Positions 1 through 8,125 of a stretch of DNA of 64,000 nt are shown here, piece after piece. Positions within the stretch are counted from its first letter, which is position 1, and each line of letters opens with the position of its first letter. The stretch comes from Arthrobacter sp. PAMC25564 (lineage in GTDB: Bacteria; Actinomycetota; Actinomycetes; Actinomycetales; Micrococcaceae), in assembly GCF_004798705.1 (NCBI RefSeq), contig NZ_CP039290.1:3100001-3164000 (forward strand), written 5' to 3'. A model generated the notes under the pieces. It was given only the letters and a program-made list of their open reading frames with translations, had not been told where the DNA came from and made no database searches. Position numbers and translations under genes: made by a program.

Positions 1-498
1 GGTGAAGAGCGTCATGGCGACGAAGTCGCCGGGCCTTACGCCGAGCTCCCAGTACGCACGGGCGAAGCTCTCCGTGTAGGAGCCGGGGGTCTCAACGGAG
101 TGACGATCGAAGAACGGCAGGAGCGTCGGATCGCTCGTCGTCCCCGAGGTCGACTGGGCGCCCCAGACGGACGGTGAAGGTCCGGCGCCCAGGCCGGAGT
201 ATGCGTCGCCGCGCTCGTCGCGGTACTCCCGCAGCGAGTCCTTGTTAATGAAGGGCACCGACGTTTCGAAGTCGGCGAGCGTTTTGATGTCTTCTGGCCT
301 GACGCCCGATTTCCCCCATGCCCAGCGGATCAGTGGCGAGCGCTCGTAGGTGCCCTGGAGGCTGTTGAGCAGTCGGGACGTGCGGTAGGCGTCGAGCTGG
401 TCGCGCGACATCGTTTCCAGGACTGGGTCGAGGTAGCGTCCACCTCGGGCACCCGCCCCCACAAGGGGGGCGGTCTCGGCAACAGGTGGGGCAGTCAT
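1..498 (-). CDS. Phenylacetate-CoA ligase-like AMP-forming ligase, C-terminal part beyond the window
   Basis: This is the N-terminal 166 codons of a protein that runs off the left edge of the window. The translated start (ATG at 498) has the PaaK/coenzyme F390 synthetase look: a helical N-terminal region, then a Ser/Thr/Gly-rich P-loop STSGTTSDPT near residue 117, equivalent to the SSGTTGKPT loop of adenylate-forming ligases. The expected job is ATP-dependent activation of an aromatic or other carboxylate to its CoA thioester in the cytoplasm. Its ATG overlaps the TGA of the NTF2-like gene (ATGA), so the two are translationally coupled and probably transcribed from the divergent promoter at 954-999. 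The substrate cannot be read from the fragment. Confidence 0.75.
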   Translation of the reverse strand, partial: MTAPPVAETAPLVGAGARGGRYLDPVLETMSRDQLDAYRTSRLLNSLQGTYERSPLIRWAWGKSGVRPEDIKTLADFETSVPFINKDSLREYRDERGDAYSGLGAGPSPSVWGAQSTSGTTSDPTLLPFFDRHSVETPGSYTESFARAYWELGVRPGDFVAMTLFT

Positions 499-953
499 CG
501 GGTCTCCTCGACGGTGGAAGCGGCGGGTTCTGCAGTCGCGCTCAGGGGCGACGGATCGATATAGATCTGGTAGCGAGCAACGGTGCGCTGCCCCGTGAGG
601 TGCACCGTTGAGGTGACAGGCAGTGGCCCGACAGTTGAGCCGTCCAGGCGGGTGTACGTGACCTCAGCTTGGACGCTGACGACCGTCCCCTCGCTCCACG
701 TGCCGGTCGTCACGCCGAGTACCTCGTGACAGACGCCTGAGAGCGAGCCAAAGAACGATTCGAGGCTACGACGCACCCGTGCAGCTCCACGAGCCTCTCG
801 GCCATTGCCGAAGCGCAGAATGCCGTCGGATTCGAAAGCGGCGGAAACGACGTCGGCATCCATCGCGTCGTTGGCCAGGATGAGCGCCAGAACGACTGCG
901 ACGGCATCCTCATAGGGGGAATCTTGCATAGGACAATCATCCTGTCCGTCCAT
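495..953 (-). CDS. NTF2/SnoaL-like small protein
   Basis: This protein of about 152 residues has the pattern of the SnoaL-like/NTF2 cone fold: an N-terminal helix pair, an FxxDGILRFGNG strand-turn, then long amphipathic strands ending in a short polar tail. Family members are small enzymes (isomerases, dehydratases, hydrolases) or accessory proteins in polyketide, steroid and aromatic catabolism. I cannot name a catalytic residue. I chose ATG at 953. ATG at 929, with AGGATG upstream, is an equally plausible start. It is the first gene of a leftward pair with the PaaK-like ligase, and its stop overlaps that start. Context suggests the same CoA-ester pathway. Confidence 0.7.
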   Translation of the reverse strand: MDGQDDCPMQDSPYEDAVAVVLALILANDAMDADVVSAAFESDGILRFGNGREARGAARVRRSLESFFGSLSGVCHEVLGVTTGTWSEGTVVSVQAEVTYTRLDGSTVGPLPVTSTVHLTGQRTVARYQIYIDPSPLSATAEPAASTVEETR

Positions 954-999
954 TCCAAAGAAAAGGACAAGTAAATTTTGAATGACATAAGATGAGCTT
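954..999. promoter_or_regulatory. Divergent promoter region with a CTTGTCCTTTTC element
   Basis: These 46 bp separate the leftward NTF2-like gene from the rightward LysR gene. On the minus strand, 971-960 read CTTGTCCTTTTC. The same 12-mer occurs at 7687-7698, and with one change at 10223-10234, upstream of transport genes. A divergent LysR gene usually controls the opposite transcript from such a gap. The binding role is inferred. Confidence 0.5.
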
Positions 1000-1935
1000 A
1001 TGAATAGGCCCAATTTCACTCTCCGCCAGCTGGAATACTTTGTCGCCATCGCGCAGGCCGGCACGCTGACCGAAGCAGCCCTCCAGTTGCACGTGTCACA
1101 ACCCGGGCTGTCCCAGTCGCTGACGGACCTTGAACACGCACTCGACGCCCGACTGACAGTCCGCCGTAAGGCTCGAGGCGTCACGCTCACCCCCGCCGGG
1201 GCGGAGCTGTTGCGGCAGGCCCGGGAGATTCTGCGCATTACCGAGGAGATGTCGCAGCTCGCCTCGGGCCGGAAAGAGCTCACCGGAGTGCTGTCCCTGG
1301 GCTGTTATGTGACGCTGGCGCCCACAATCTTGCCCGGCCTGCTCCAGGGATTCGCAGCGTTGCACCCGCACGTCAACATCAACTTCGTCGAAGGCGACCA
1401 GGACGAGCTCGAGCACAAACTGCACCGGGGCGAGATTGACCTCGCGATCGTCTATGACTTGGCGGTCCGACCCGATATGGCACACGAGGTCATCGACTCC
1501 ATGCGGCCCTACATCCTGCTGCCCGCCGACCATCGACTCGCCGGACGGCACACCATCTCGCTCCACGACCTCGAGGACGAGCCCATGGTCCTGCCGTCTG
1601 TGCCGCCAGGGGAGAACAACACTTTGCGGATGTTCGAGCAATTCGGGGTGAGCCCCGATGTGCGCTACCGGCCAAGAACGATGGAGCTGGCCCGATCCCT
1701 TGTGGGCCGAGGCATGGGGTACGCACTCTTCGTTCAGCACACGGCCAACGACCGCACCTACGAGGGCAACCCGGTCGTTAATATGGATATCGAAGAACCG
1801 GTTGGTGACCTCAACGTCCACGTCTCGTGGCTCAAACATGTCCGCCTCAACAGGCGCGCCCAGGCCTTCGTCGACTTTTGCCTGGAACGAGGGCAGGCGC
1901 CGTATCTTCACCCGCGTGCGTCCTCTCAGGCCTGA
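1000..1935 (+). CDS. LysR-family transcriptional regulator
   Basis: This 311-residue protein has the full LysR layout. A winged helix-turn-helix lies at about residues 7-65 (TLTEAALQLHVSQPGLSQS is the recognition region), followed by a linker helix and a two-lobed effector-binding domain from about residue 95. It is the only regulator in the first 7 kb and is divergent from the NTF2-like/PaaK-like pair, the classical arrangement for autoregulation plus activation of the opposite operon. Its 3' end overlaps the convergent MmgE/PrpD gene by 10 bp. The 12-mer in its promoter recurs upstream of the liv-type importer, so it may also control uptake. The effector is unknown. Confidence 0.9.
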   Translation: MNRPNFTLRQLEYFVAIAQAGTLTEAALQLHVSQPGLSQSLTDLEHALDARLTVRRKARGVTLTPAGAELLRQAREILRITEEMSQLASGRKELTGVLSLGCYVTLAPTILPGLLQGFAALHPHVNINFVEGDQDELEHKLHRGEIDLAIVYDLAVRPDMAHEVIDSMRPYILLPADHRLAGRHTISLHDLEDEPMVLPSVPPGENNTLRMFEQFGVSPDVRYRPRTMELARSLVGRGMGYALFVQHTANDRTYEGNPVVNMDIEEPVGDLNVHVSWLKHVRLNRRAQAFVDFCLERGQAPYLHPRASSQA

Positions 1936-3323
1936 GGCCTGTCTCGCACCAGAAGGTGATTCAGGAGGCTGCGCGCGTCGTCCAGCGTTTCAATGTCCGC
2001 CACCACCGATTGAAGTTCGGTGGCCGCGATCCCCGGCAGCCCGGTCTTTGCATAGTCCCAGCAGTCCAGGAAACGGTCGACATGGGCTTGCGGCTCCAGT
2101 TCGTTGCCGGGGAACCCGGGCGCGACCGCCAACTCCCCCGTCCACTCCCGGCCGTCGATGGTGTGTACGACCAGCCGGCACGCCGTATGACCGATCTCGT
2201 CGAGCGTCTCGTCTTCGTAGCTTGCTACCTTGTCGAGGATGCCAAGGCCCATGAGGTCACCAATGGCGTCGGGCTCGAAGTGGCCCAGCACCGCGGATTT
2301 CCGCTCGAACGCGCTTGCAACGCAGGACTGTGCGCTGAACTGCGCGTCCACTCGGGGATTTGGCCCGAGTTTGAAGGGCTGACCGACGAGGCGCCAGGAG
2401 TACGGTGGCACGAAGACATCCACATGATCCACCTCATCCGCTCCGATGCCCTCATCCCGCACGGCTTGCAGGGCAAGCTCCGTGGCGCCCTGGGTGAGGC
2501 CGCAGCTCGGATATTTCTTGAATACCATCTTGAGCAGGTGCCACTCCTCGGTGAGGCCCCGGACGAACTCCGCGGCCTGGATCTGGCCGCGGGCGAACAA
2601 GTGGGCATAGCCGTAGGTGCCGCTGAGGAAATGCATCGGCCCGGTGAGACCTGCCGCGGCATACTGCACGCATTCGATGGCCACCGAGGCGATCCAGCCG
2701 TTAATGAGGCGGACGGCGAGGGAGCCGTCGATGTTGCTTTGAAAGCTTCCGCCGCACCGGTTGAAGGCAAGCGCCAGAGCATGCACCGTCTGCGTCTCGT
2801 CGAGACCGCAGACGCGTGCCGCCGCGGCTGTCGCACCCATCACCCCGGCCACGCCGGTCGGATCGAAGCCGTCGTAGAGTTCCTCGGTGAGGTTCAGGCG
2901 CGAGCCGGTTTCCATACCCACAACGAGGGCCGCGAGGAACTCTTCGCCACTGCAGCCGCCGTTGAGCTCCGCTGCCGCGAGAGCCGCCGGCACAACACCT
3001 GAGCCCAGGTGTAGCCCGGGGACCATGGCATCGCAGTAGTCGAGCGCGCGCGCCATCGCGCCGTTGAGCAGCGCGACGCTGAGCGCCGGCAGCGCGTCGC
3101 CGAATACGATCAGATGCGCCTCCGGGCGGCCTGCCCGCTCAACGAGTACATCGCGCAGTTCGGCGATACCGTCTTGGTCGGCGCCGGCAAGCGCCGTGCC
3201 GCACACGGTGAGCAGCACCTGCTTGACGACGGTCAGGGTGGGTTCGGGAACCTGCGAGAGGTTCGCGCCCCGGATGAAGTGAACCAGCTCCATCTCGGGA
3301 GAAGAGGCGAATGAATCAGGCAC
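1926..3323 (-). CDS. MmgE/PrpD family protein
   Basis: The 465-residue product matches the MmgE/PrpD family (2-methylcitrate dehydratase, cis-aconitate decarboxylase, immune-responsive gene 1 relatives) along its length. It has an all-helical N-terminal domain with the family's GDALPALSVALLNGAMARALDYCD and KKYPSCGLTQGA type blocks, although the first is quoted here only as a landmark near residues 75-95. Members hydrate, dehydrate or decarboxylate small tricarboxylates. In catabolic islands the exact reaction is often unknown. The start is GTG at 3323 behind a GGAGGAG site. It overlaps the upstream hydroxylase gene by 8 bp, which makes it the last gene of a coupled three-gene operon (acyl-CoA synthetase, hydroxylase, MmgE/PrpD). 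Confidence 0.85.
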   Translation of the reverse strand: MPDSFASSPEMELVHFIRGANLSQVPEPTLTVVKQVLLTVCGTALAGADQDGIAELRDVLVERAGRPEAHLIVFGDALPALSVALLNGAMARALDYCDAMVPGLHLGSGVVPAALAAAELNGGCSGEEFLAALVVGMETGSRLNLTEELYDGFDPTGVAGVMGATAAAARVCGLDETQTVHALALAFNRCGGSFQSNIDGSLAVRLINGWIASVAIECVQYAAAGLTGPMHFLSGTYGYAHLFARGQIQAAEFVRGLTEEWHLLKMVFKKYPSCGLTQGATELALQAVRDEGIGADEVDHVDVFVPPYSWRLVGQPFKLGPNPRVDAQFSAQSCVASAFERKSAVLGHFEPDAIGDLMGLGILDKVASYEDETLDEIGHTACRLVVHTIDGREWTGELAVAPGFPGNELEPQAHVDRFLDCWDYAKTGLPGIAATELQSVVADIETLDDARSLLNHLLVRDRPQA

Positions 3324-4953
3324 GCTGGTCTCCTCCCCCCAGGTGGGTCAGGACAAGACTTGCCGTCGGGCGCGCAACAGCGCGGTCGATGGCGGCATTA
3401 ACGTCCGATGCCGCTGGAGCGACGAGCACTGCCGCGACGTACCCGTCGGGCCGGACCACCCAGACCTCGTCCGGCCTTGCAGCCAGCAGGTGTGCCAGGT
3501 CCGGCGAGAGTGCCTCGATCTGGAGCACCCGGACAGGTCCCGCCGCAGACGTGACATCGGCAGCAAGCGCAACCGCATCGACAGCTGCGCCGGTGAGCAC
3601 GGTGAACCCGTCGCGGACGATCTGGCGGAGTCGGGTGACACCGGGCTTGTTGAAGGTGATCGCGCAGTCAGGCACAAGGATCCCCGGTGCCGGCGCCGGC
3701 GTCTTGCCCATCTCCGGCCGCCCGGGGAACGGACGCTGCCCATCCTGAGTGGTAAGCGGCGAGTCGACGTACCAGAACGGCTCGGACATGCGGCCCGAGT
3801 TGATGTCGCGGACCACTGAGGTGTCCGTCATAGCGCGCTCAAGGGTCGCTGTGCGGAAGTCACGATCGTCGGCGGTCTGCGGCACCAGGAATTTCATCGT
3901 CTCGCCGACGACCGCCAAGTTCTCCAACGCGGCAGCACGGCGCTCCTCGTGGTAGGTCTCAAGCAGCGCCTCGGGAGCCCAGCCATGCAACACGTAGGCA
4001 AGCTTCCAGGCCGCGTTCTCTGCGTCCGGCACCCCTGAATTCAGACCTCGACCGCCAAACGGTGCGACGAGGTGCGCGCCATCCCCGGCGATGAGCACCT
4101 TGCCTACACGCATCCGGTCGACGACACGGGCATGAAAGCGGTAGACCGACTTCCAGGCTATTTCGTAGTCGCGGTCATCGACGACCTGACGGATGAGCGC
4201 GTCGAGGCCTCCGGTGCGCTCCTGTTCTTCGATGTCGTAGCCCTCCGGCACCTGCCAGTCGACACGGTACGTTGAGTCGGGGCACTCGTGGATGAGGACT
4301 TGACGGCCGGGGTTCCACGGGGGGTCGAAGTAGAAGCGGCGTTCGTTGGCCCAGTCAGGCATGTTGACGCGAAGGTCCGTGATGAGGAACCGATCGCCGA
4401 AGGTGTGGCCATCGAGCGTGACGCCGAGCATCTGGCGCAGTTCCTCGCCGCGGGCTCCCGGACAGGCGACAGCGTAGGCGCCCGCCAAATCGACGGAACC
4501 GTCGGCCGTTTCGCACGTGACGGTCACTCCGCTGTCGTCCTGGTTGATCGCGGTGACGCGGTGACCCCATCGGACATCGATGAGCGGCTGCTCGGCGATC
4601 TGCCCGTCCATGAGTTCTTCGGTCCGTTGCTGGGAAATGTTCACAAACGGGGGGAACGGTGAGGCGCCTGGACCGTCCTGCAGTTCGACGCTGAAGAGCT
4701 CCTTGTCCTTGAAATACGTCCGTCCGATACGAAAGGTAACGCCCTCCTCGGCGAGCCGTGTACCCACGCCGACGGTTTCCCAGATATCGAGCACGTCGCG
4801 TTGTTGGGCGATGGCCTTCGATCCGACATTGTCGCGGGCAGGGCGCGAGTCCAACCGCACGACGGGGATGTGCCACCGAGCCAGCAGAAGGGCGGTGGTT
4901 TGGCCTACTGGGCCGTTCCCGATGACTATGACGGGCAGACTGGCGCTGGTCAC
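3316..4953 (-). CDS. FAD-dependent aromatic hydroxylase (PheA/TfdB, MhpA-like)
   Basis: This 545-residue class A flavoprotein monooxygenase shows the dinucleotide fold GNGPVG at residues 12-17. It also has a central NAD(P)H/FAD motif and the GDGAHLVAPFGGRGLNSG block near residue 290 that binds the FAD ribityl chain and pyrophosphate. The C-terminal thioredoxin-like extension expected for phenol hydroxylase/MhpA relatives is present. These enzymes use NAD(P)H and O2 to ortho-hydroxylate phenols. The start is GTG at 4953 with AGGAG seven bases upstream. It overlaps the stop of the acyl-CoA synthetase (GTGA). Its partner genes suggest an aromatic acid or CoA ester as substrate, but this is not provable from the sequence. 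Confidence 0.85.
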   Translation of the reverse strand: MTSASLPVIVIGNGPVGQTTALLLARWHIPVVRLDSRPARDNVGSKAIAQQRDVLDIWETVGVGTRLAEEGVTFRIGRTYFKDKELFSVELQDGPGASPFPPFVNISQQRTEELMDGQIAEQPLIDVRWGHRVTAINQDDSGVTVTCETADGSVDLAGAYAVACPGARGEELRQMLGVTLDGHTFGDRFLITDLRVNMPDWANERRFYFDPPWNPGRQVLIHECPDSTYRVDWQVPEGYDIEEQERTGGLDALIRQVVDDRDYEIAWKSVYRFHARVVDRMRVGKVLIAGDGAHLVAPFGGRGLNSGVPDAENAAWKLAYVLHGWAPEALLETYHEERRAAALENLAVVGETMKFLVPQTADDRDFRTATLERAMTDTSVVRDINSGRMSEPFWYVDSPLTTQDGQRPFPGRPEMGKTPAPAPGILVPDCAITFNKPGVTRLRQIVRDGFTVLTGAAVDAVALAADVTSAAGPVRVLQIEALSPDLAHLLAARPDEVWVVRPDGYVAAVLVAPAASDVNAAIDRAVARPTASLVLTHLGGGDQRA

Positions 4954-6647
4954 GTGGTGCTCCTGGCTTCGATTGGACTGACTGGCTGGTCGCGCAGGAT
5001 GCGCTTGATGATCTTGCCAGCGGGGTTACGTGGAATTTCAGTAACGAACTCGACGCGCGTCGGCACCTTATAGGAAGCAAGGCGCGTCCTGCAGAATGCG
5101 CCGATCTCGGCCGCATCGAGAACATGACCGGCGCGAGGAACGACGAAGGCCCGGACGGCCTCACCTCGATAGTCGTCAAGCATGCCGACGACCGCCGCTT
5201 CCAATATTCCGGGATGATCGCCAAGGACTTCCTCGACGTCCCGCGGCGAGACTTTGAAGCCGGACACGATGATCATGTCCTTGATGCGGTCGACGATGTA
5301 GTAGTAGCCCTCCGCGTCTCGCTTGGCGAGATCTCCGGTGTGGAACCAGCCGTCCTGGAAGGCGTGTGCGGTTTCTTCTGGACGGTTCCAGTAGCCGGCC
5401 GCCAACGTGGGAGAGGCCAAAGCGAGCTCACCGACCTCTCCGACGGGCGCGTCACCCTGCCAGTCCAGGGACAGGATCCTCGCGTGGACGCCCGGTAGCG
5501 GGACGCCAATCGAGACGGCCCCACTCTCGGCGTCGACTGGGGACCGACTGCCGTAGGGGATTCCATGGGAGGGGGTTGCTGTCTCGGTCAGGCCGTAGAC
5601 GTTGTGCAAATACTGTCCCGTCGCTCGCTCGAAATTCTCGAGTACAGCGTGTGGGAGTGGAGCTCCGCCGCTGTGCAACTTGGTCAATGACGCGAGGTCG
5701 CGGGAAGCGAAGTCAGGGTGGCGCATCAGAGAGATGAATGCGGTCGCAGGACCAAGCATCCAGCTGCCCCGCCACCGCTCGATGAGGCGCAGCATCTCCC
5801 CTGGCTCAAAGCGATACATCAAGAGCAGCGGTGACTTGGCGGACCGGCTGGTTGCCAGGTGACCCGTGAGCCCGGTGATATGGAACATGGGCGCCACGGC
5901 GACAGTGGTATCGCGCTCATCGATGCCGGCCCACGATCCCAATGACTCGGCGGCGTAGACGAACGAGGAGTGATCGACGACAGCGGCCTTCGCGAAGCCC
6001 GTCGTGCCCGATGTGTAGGCGAGGAGTGCCGGGTCGGAACCGGCGGCGCGATGCGGCACGGTATCGGTGCCCCGGTGGGCCGCGACGAGGTCCGCCAGCT
6101 GGACGGCCCCTGCGCACTCGACGCGTGAGCTGCCCCGGAGCGACTGCGGTATCACGGCAAGATCCTCGAGCTCGCTGGTGACGACAAGATGCTCAACGGC
6201 GGTGCCGGGCAGGACTTCGGCGACAGTCGCGTGCAACGACTCGAGGCAGATCACCAGTCGTGCACCGGTGTCGGCAAGGTGGGAGGCGAGCTCGGCGCCT
6301 TTCAGCATCGCGCTCACGGGTACGACGATGGCGCCGGCGAGGAAGGCGCCATGCATGACAACCGGCACGGCGGGCACATTCTGCAACATGATTGCCAAGC
6401 GGTCGCCCGGCTGAATGCCGTACCGGCTGCGGAGGGCAGCTGCGAAAGCATGCGCCCGCCGGCCCAACTCCCCAAAGGTCAGCATGGTGTCGAAATAGTA
6501 GACGCCTGGGCTGTCCGGAGCCTGCCGGTAGGCGTGCTCAAAAAGGTCGCTGGCGTTGGAAAACCGAGGCTCGATCCGCGTCGGAAGGTCCGGGAGGTTC
6601 GGCCCCGCAGGGCGCGCTTGCGAGTCGATGTCGTTGCGTCCGGTCAT
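4950..6647 (-). CDS. AMP-dependent acyl-CoA synthetase/ligase
   Basis: This is a 565-residue member of the acyl-adenylate-forming superfamily. Visible landmarks are the P-loop YTSGTTGFAKA at 211-221, the YGLTETA adenine-binding motif, the hinge region VDRIKDMIIVSGFKVSP, and the C-terminal NPAGKIIKR with the catalytic lysine near residue 548. It would convert a free carboxylic acid to an acyl-CoA at the cost of ATP. I chose ATG at 6647, preceded by AGAGAAGA, instead of the farther upstream in-frame ATG at 6716. It is the first gene of the overlapping leftward operon with the hydroxylase and MmgE/PrpD genes. Its N-terminus (MTGRNDI) matches that of the broken synthetase at 9741-10091, so the two are paralogous at least there. 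Confidence 0.85.
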   Translation of the reverse strand: MTGRNDIDSQARPAGPNLPDLPTRIEPRFSNASDLFEHAYRQAPDSPGVYYFDTMLTFGELGRRAHAFAAALRSRYGIQPGDRLAIMLQNVPAVPVVMHGAFLAGAIVVPVSAMLKGAELASHLADTGARLVICLESLHATVAEVLPGTAVEHLVVTSELEDLAVIPQSLRGSSRVECAGAVQLADLVAAHRGTDTVPHRAAGSDPALLAYTSGTTGFAKAAVVDHSSFVYAAESLGSWAGIDERDTTVAVAPMFHITGLTGHLATSRSAKSPLLLMYRFEPGEMLRLIERWRGSWMLGPATAFISLMRHPDFASRDLASLTKLHSGGAPLPHAVLENFERATGQYLHNVYGLTETATPSHGIPYGSRSPVDAESGAVSIGVPLPGVHARILSLDWQGDAPVGEVGELALASPTLAAGYWNRPEETAHAFQDGWFHTGDLAKRDAEGYYYIVDRIKDMIIVSGFKVSPRDVEEVLGDHPGILEAAVVGMLDDYRGEAVRAFVVPRAGHVLDAAEIGAFCRTRLASYKVPTRVEFVTEIPRNPAGKIIKRILRDQPVSPIEARSTT

Positions 6648-6790
6648 ACGGTTCTTCTCTCTATCAATCGATTCAGCATGGATAAGGGACTGCTGTCCCG
6701 TATCCAGAATCTGCAAGGCGTTTCAGGCTTCAAGGGCACCGGTCCGTCGCAGATCCCTTCCGGTGCACCATTGCACCCAAACGTTCGCCA

Positions 6791-6818
6791 AGTTTAATTT
6801 AGATTAGATTAGAATTTT
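6791..6818. promoter_or_regulatory. AT-rich element upstream of the acyl-CoA synthetase operon
   Basis: In the 254-bp gap 6648-6901 this stretch is strikingly AT-rich and carries tandem TTAGAT/TAGATT units with weak dyad symmetry, in a region otherwise rich in GC. It sits about 145-170 bp upstream of the synthetase start and just outside the 380-bp repeat. It could be an operator or UP-like element. No promoter boxes can be assigned with confidence. Confidence 0.3.
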
Positions 6819-6829
6819 GATGGTGTCTA

Positions 6830-7209
6830 CAACCAGGGCGGCGCCCTGAAGACGCTTGACACCTTCCCGCTTAACTCCGGCAACTGAGGAGCAGGTTCGC
6901 TATGTCGCTCCTAATCGGTGCTCTGGCTCTCGGGCTCAGTGGCGGCGTGCTCTACGGCATGATCGCGTTCGCCGTCGTCTGGCTCTACAAGTGCACGGGC
7001 GTGGTGAACTTCGCGCAAGGCGCGATGGCCACCCTCTCGGCCTTCCTCGTCTGGAACCTCGTTTCGGAGCACGGCCTCCCCGGCTGGCTAGCGGTGCTCT
7101 GCGCGCTGGCCGCCGGGGCGGTCACCGGCATCCTCTGCTACCTGCTAGTGATCAGGATCAACGACGGCGCCCCCAGCGAGAACATGCTCATGCGGACTCT
7201 CGCGCTGTT
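6830..7209 (+). repeat. 380-bp direct repeat, copy 1 (end of binding-protein gene and start of livH)
   Basis: Bases 6830-7209 match 11532-11911 at a constant offset of 4702 with a single difference that I could find (C at 6946, T at 11648). The repeat spans the last 19 codons of the substrate-binding protein gene, the spacer with its ribosome site, and about the first 103 codons of livH. Both ends are abrupt. Near identity implies a recent duplication or gene conversion. Confidence 0.95.
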
Positions 7210-7309
7210 GGCAAGGAGTCTAGACGGTTCAGGGTCACGGGGGCCGGCGCCGTGCTGCAGGAGAACCCTGCCTACCCCGGCATCCGGGTTCCTTCTTTGT
7301 CAGATCTGA
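6902..7309 (+). pseudogene. livH fragment (5' end of branched-chain-type ABC permease)
   Basis: The first 102-103 codons are identical in protein to the permease at 11604-12485. After 7209 the frame enters unrelated sequence and stops at 7309. The retained part covers only the first membrane segments, including the NFAQGAMATL motif typical of LivH-type permeases, so it cannot form a functional permease. It is part of the 380-bp duplicated block and has no binding protein or partner permease attached. A chimeric peptide of 135 residues could be translated because the ribosome site is also duplicated. Confidence 0.9.
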
Positions 7310-7499
7310 CCATCTGGGGAATCGCGACCCGCTCAATACCGAGGGTCGAAGCCGCCGACGAGATCGGGATCCGCGACTTGGATTCGACACCACCGGCGAC
7401 GGCGATGTCACAATGCCCGGCAGGGACGCTCGCCGCTGCAAAGTTCACCGCCTGTTTGCGACGACACGCACTGCCTGTCGACAGCGATCCCCGGGACAT
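7272..7499 (-). pseudogene. Thiolase relic
   Basis: The minus-strand reading contains QAVNFAAASVPAGHCDIAVA followed by GGVESKSRIPISSA, which closely follows the conserved thiolase stretch after the nucleophilic cysteine (QAIHFAAQAV..AGGVQNMSAIPISSA in actinobacterial enzymes). The region around the catalytic cysteine is garbled (ACRRK instead of CGSSQ), one residue is missing, and no start or C-terminal half is present. It lies directly beyond the livH fragment, so the junction at 7209/7210 joins two unrelated broken genes. Assignment is by eye. Confidence 0.6.
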
Positions 7500-7539
7500 G
7501 CTCAGGCCAACCGGCCGACAGAAGCGCCGTACGGGCGAT

Positions 7540-7841
7540 CAGTGTGTCCGGTCATGCGGCCCTTCCCTCAACCTCGGCGTTCAGTAGAAAACGACAGATT
7601 TCCTCTATAGAACAACCTCTGCTCCTATAAAACTGCAAGACGCCGCGAAACCAAACATTAGTCACGCTTATTTTCTTTAGAAGATTCTTGTCCTTTTCCA
7701 TTTGAATGTGGCCGGGCCACACTTCAGGAATGGCGTCTGACTTACATGGTTCCCGACCTAGACTGCCCCACCGTCACAACAGCAAGGACCGGATTCGCTC
7801 GTGCTGTGGGGTGAACCCGCCGCTAAGGAGTGCGAGGACGC
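7540..7841 (+). repeat. Diverged second copy of the importer promoter fused to an internal fragment of its binding-protein gene
   Basis: Bases 7540-7800 align without net gap to 10076-10336, the region that includes the N-terminal codons of the broken acyl-CoA synthetase and the promoter of the liv-type operon. By eye about three quarters of positions match. Bases 7801-7841 then match 11263-11303 inside the binding-protein gene (37 of 41). About 930 bp are missing at the junction, so this is an old copy with an internal deletion. It is much more diverged than the neighbouring 380-bp repeat. Confidence 0.8.
7687..7698 (+). promoter_or_regulatory. CTTGTCCTTTTC element, second occurrence
   Basis: This 12-mer is identical to the minus-strand element at 971-960 and differs by one base from 10223-10234. 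It lies within the diverged promoter copy and is followed at 7707-7721 by the odd-length palindrome TGTGGCC-G-GGCCACA, absent from the 10 kb copy. Conservation in otherwise drifting sequence hints at selection. It lies about 430 bp upstream of the MFS gene. Confidence 0.4.
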
Positions 7842-8125
7842 ATCTCCGTCAGGAATTAACGGAATCGGTGTACCAGGCTGTGGTCCGGGGAAGAATCGCC
7901 GGCCAGACGCCAACCGTGCGTGGGTCCCTTCGGATTTGACAGAGGCGTTCACACCGAGCTCCTGAGTTCAAAAGGGCAAATAAAACGTCGTGATGAGGAC
8001 GCCGGCATGCCCTTCGCAGCCCATCACACTCGAAGTTCAACGCAAGCAGGGCTCATTAGAACGAGGCGACCTGGCAGATATGGCCTGCTTACCAACTCCT
8101 CGTCAGCTTCGAAAGGAAGTATCCG
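7842..8125. other. Leader of the MFS gene, no gene recognised
   Basis: This 284-bp stretch between the decayed liv fragment and the transporter start has short frames only, on both strands, none resembling a known protein. Base composition is visibly lower in GC than the surroundings. The only clear signal is the ribosome site GAAAGGAAG just upstream of 8126. Confidence 0.4.
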
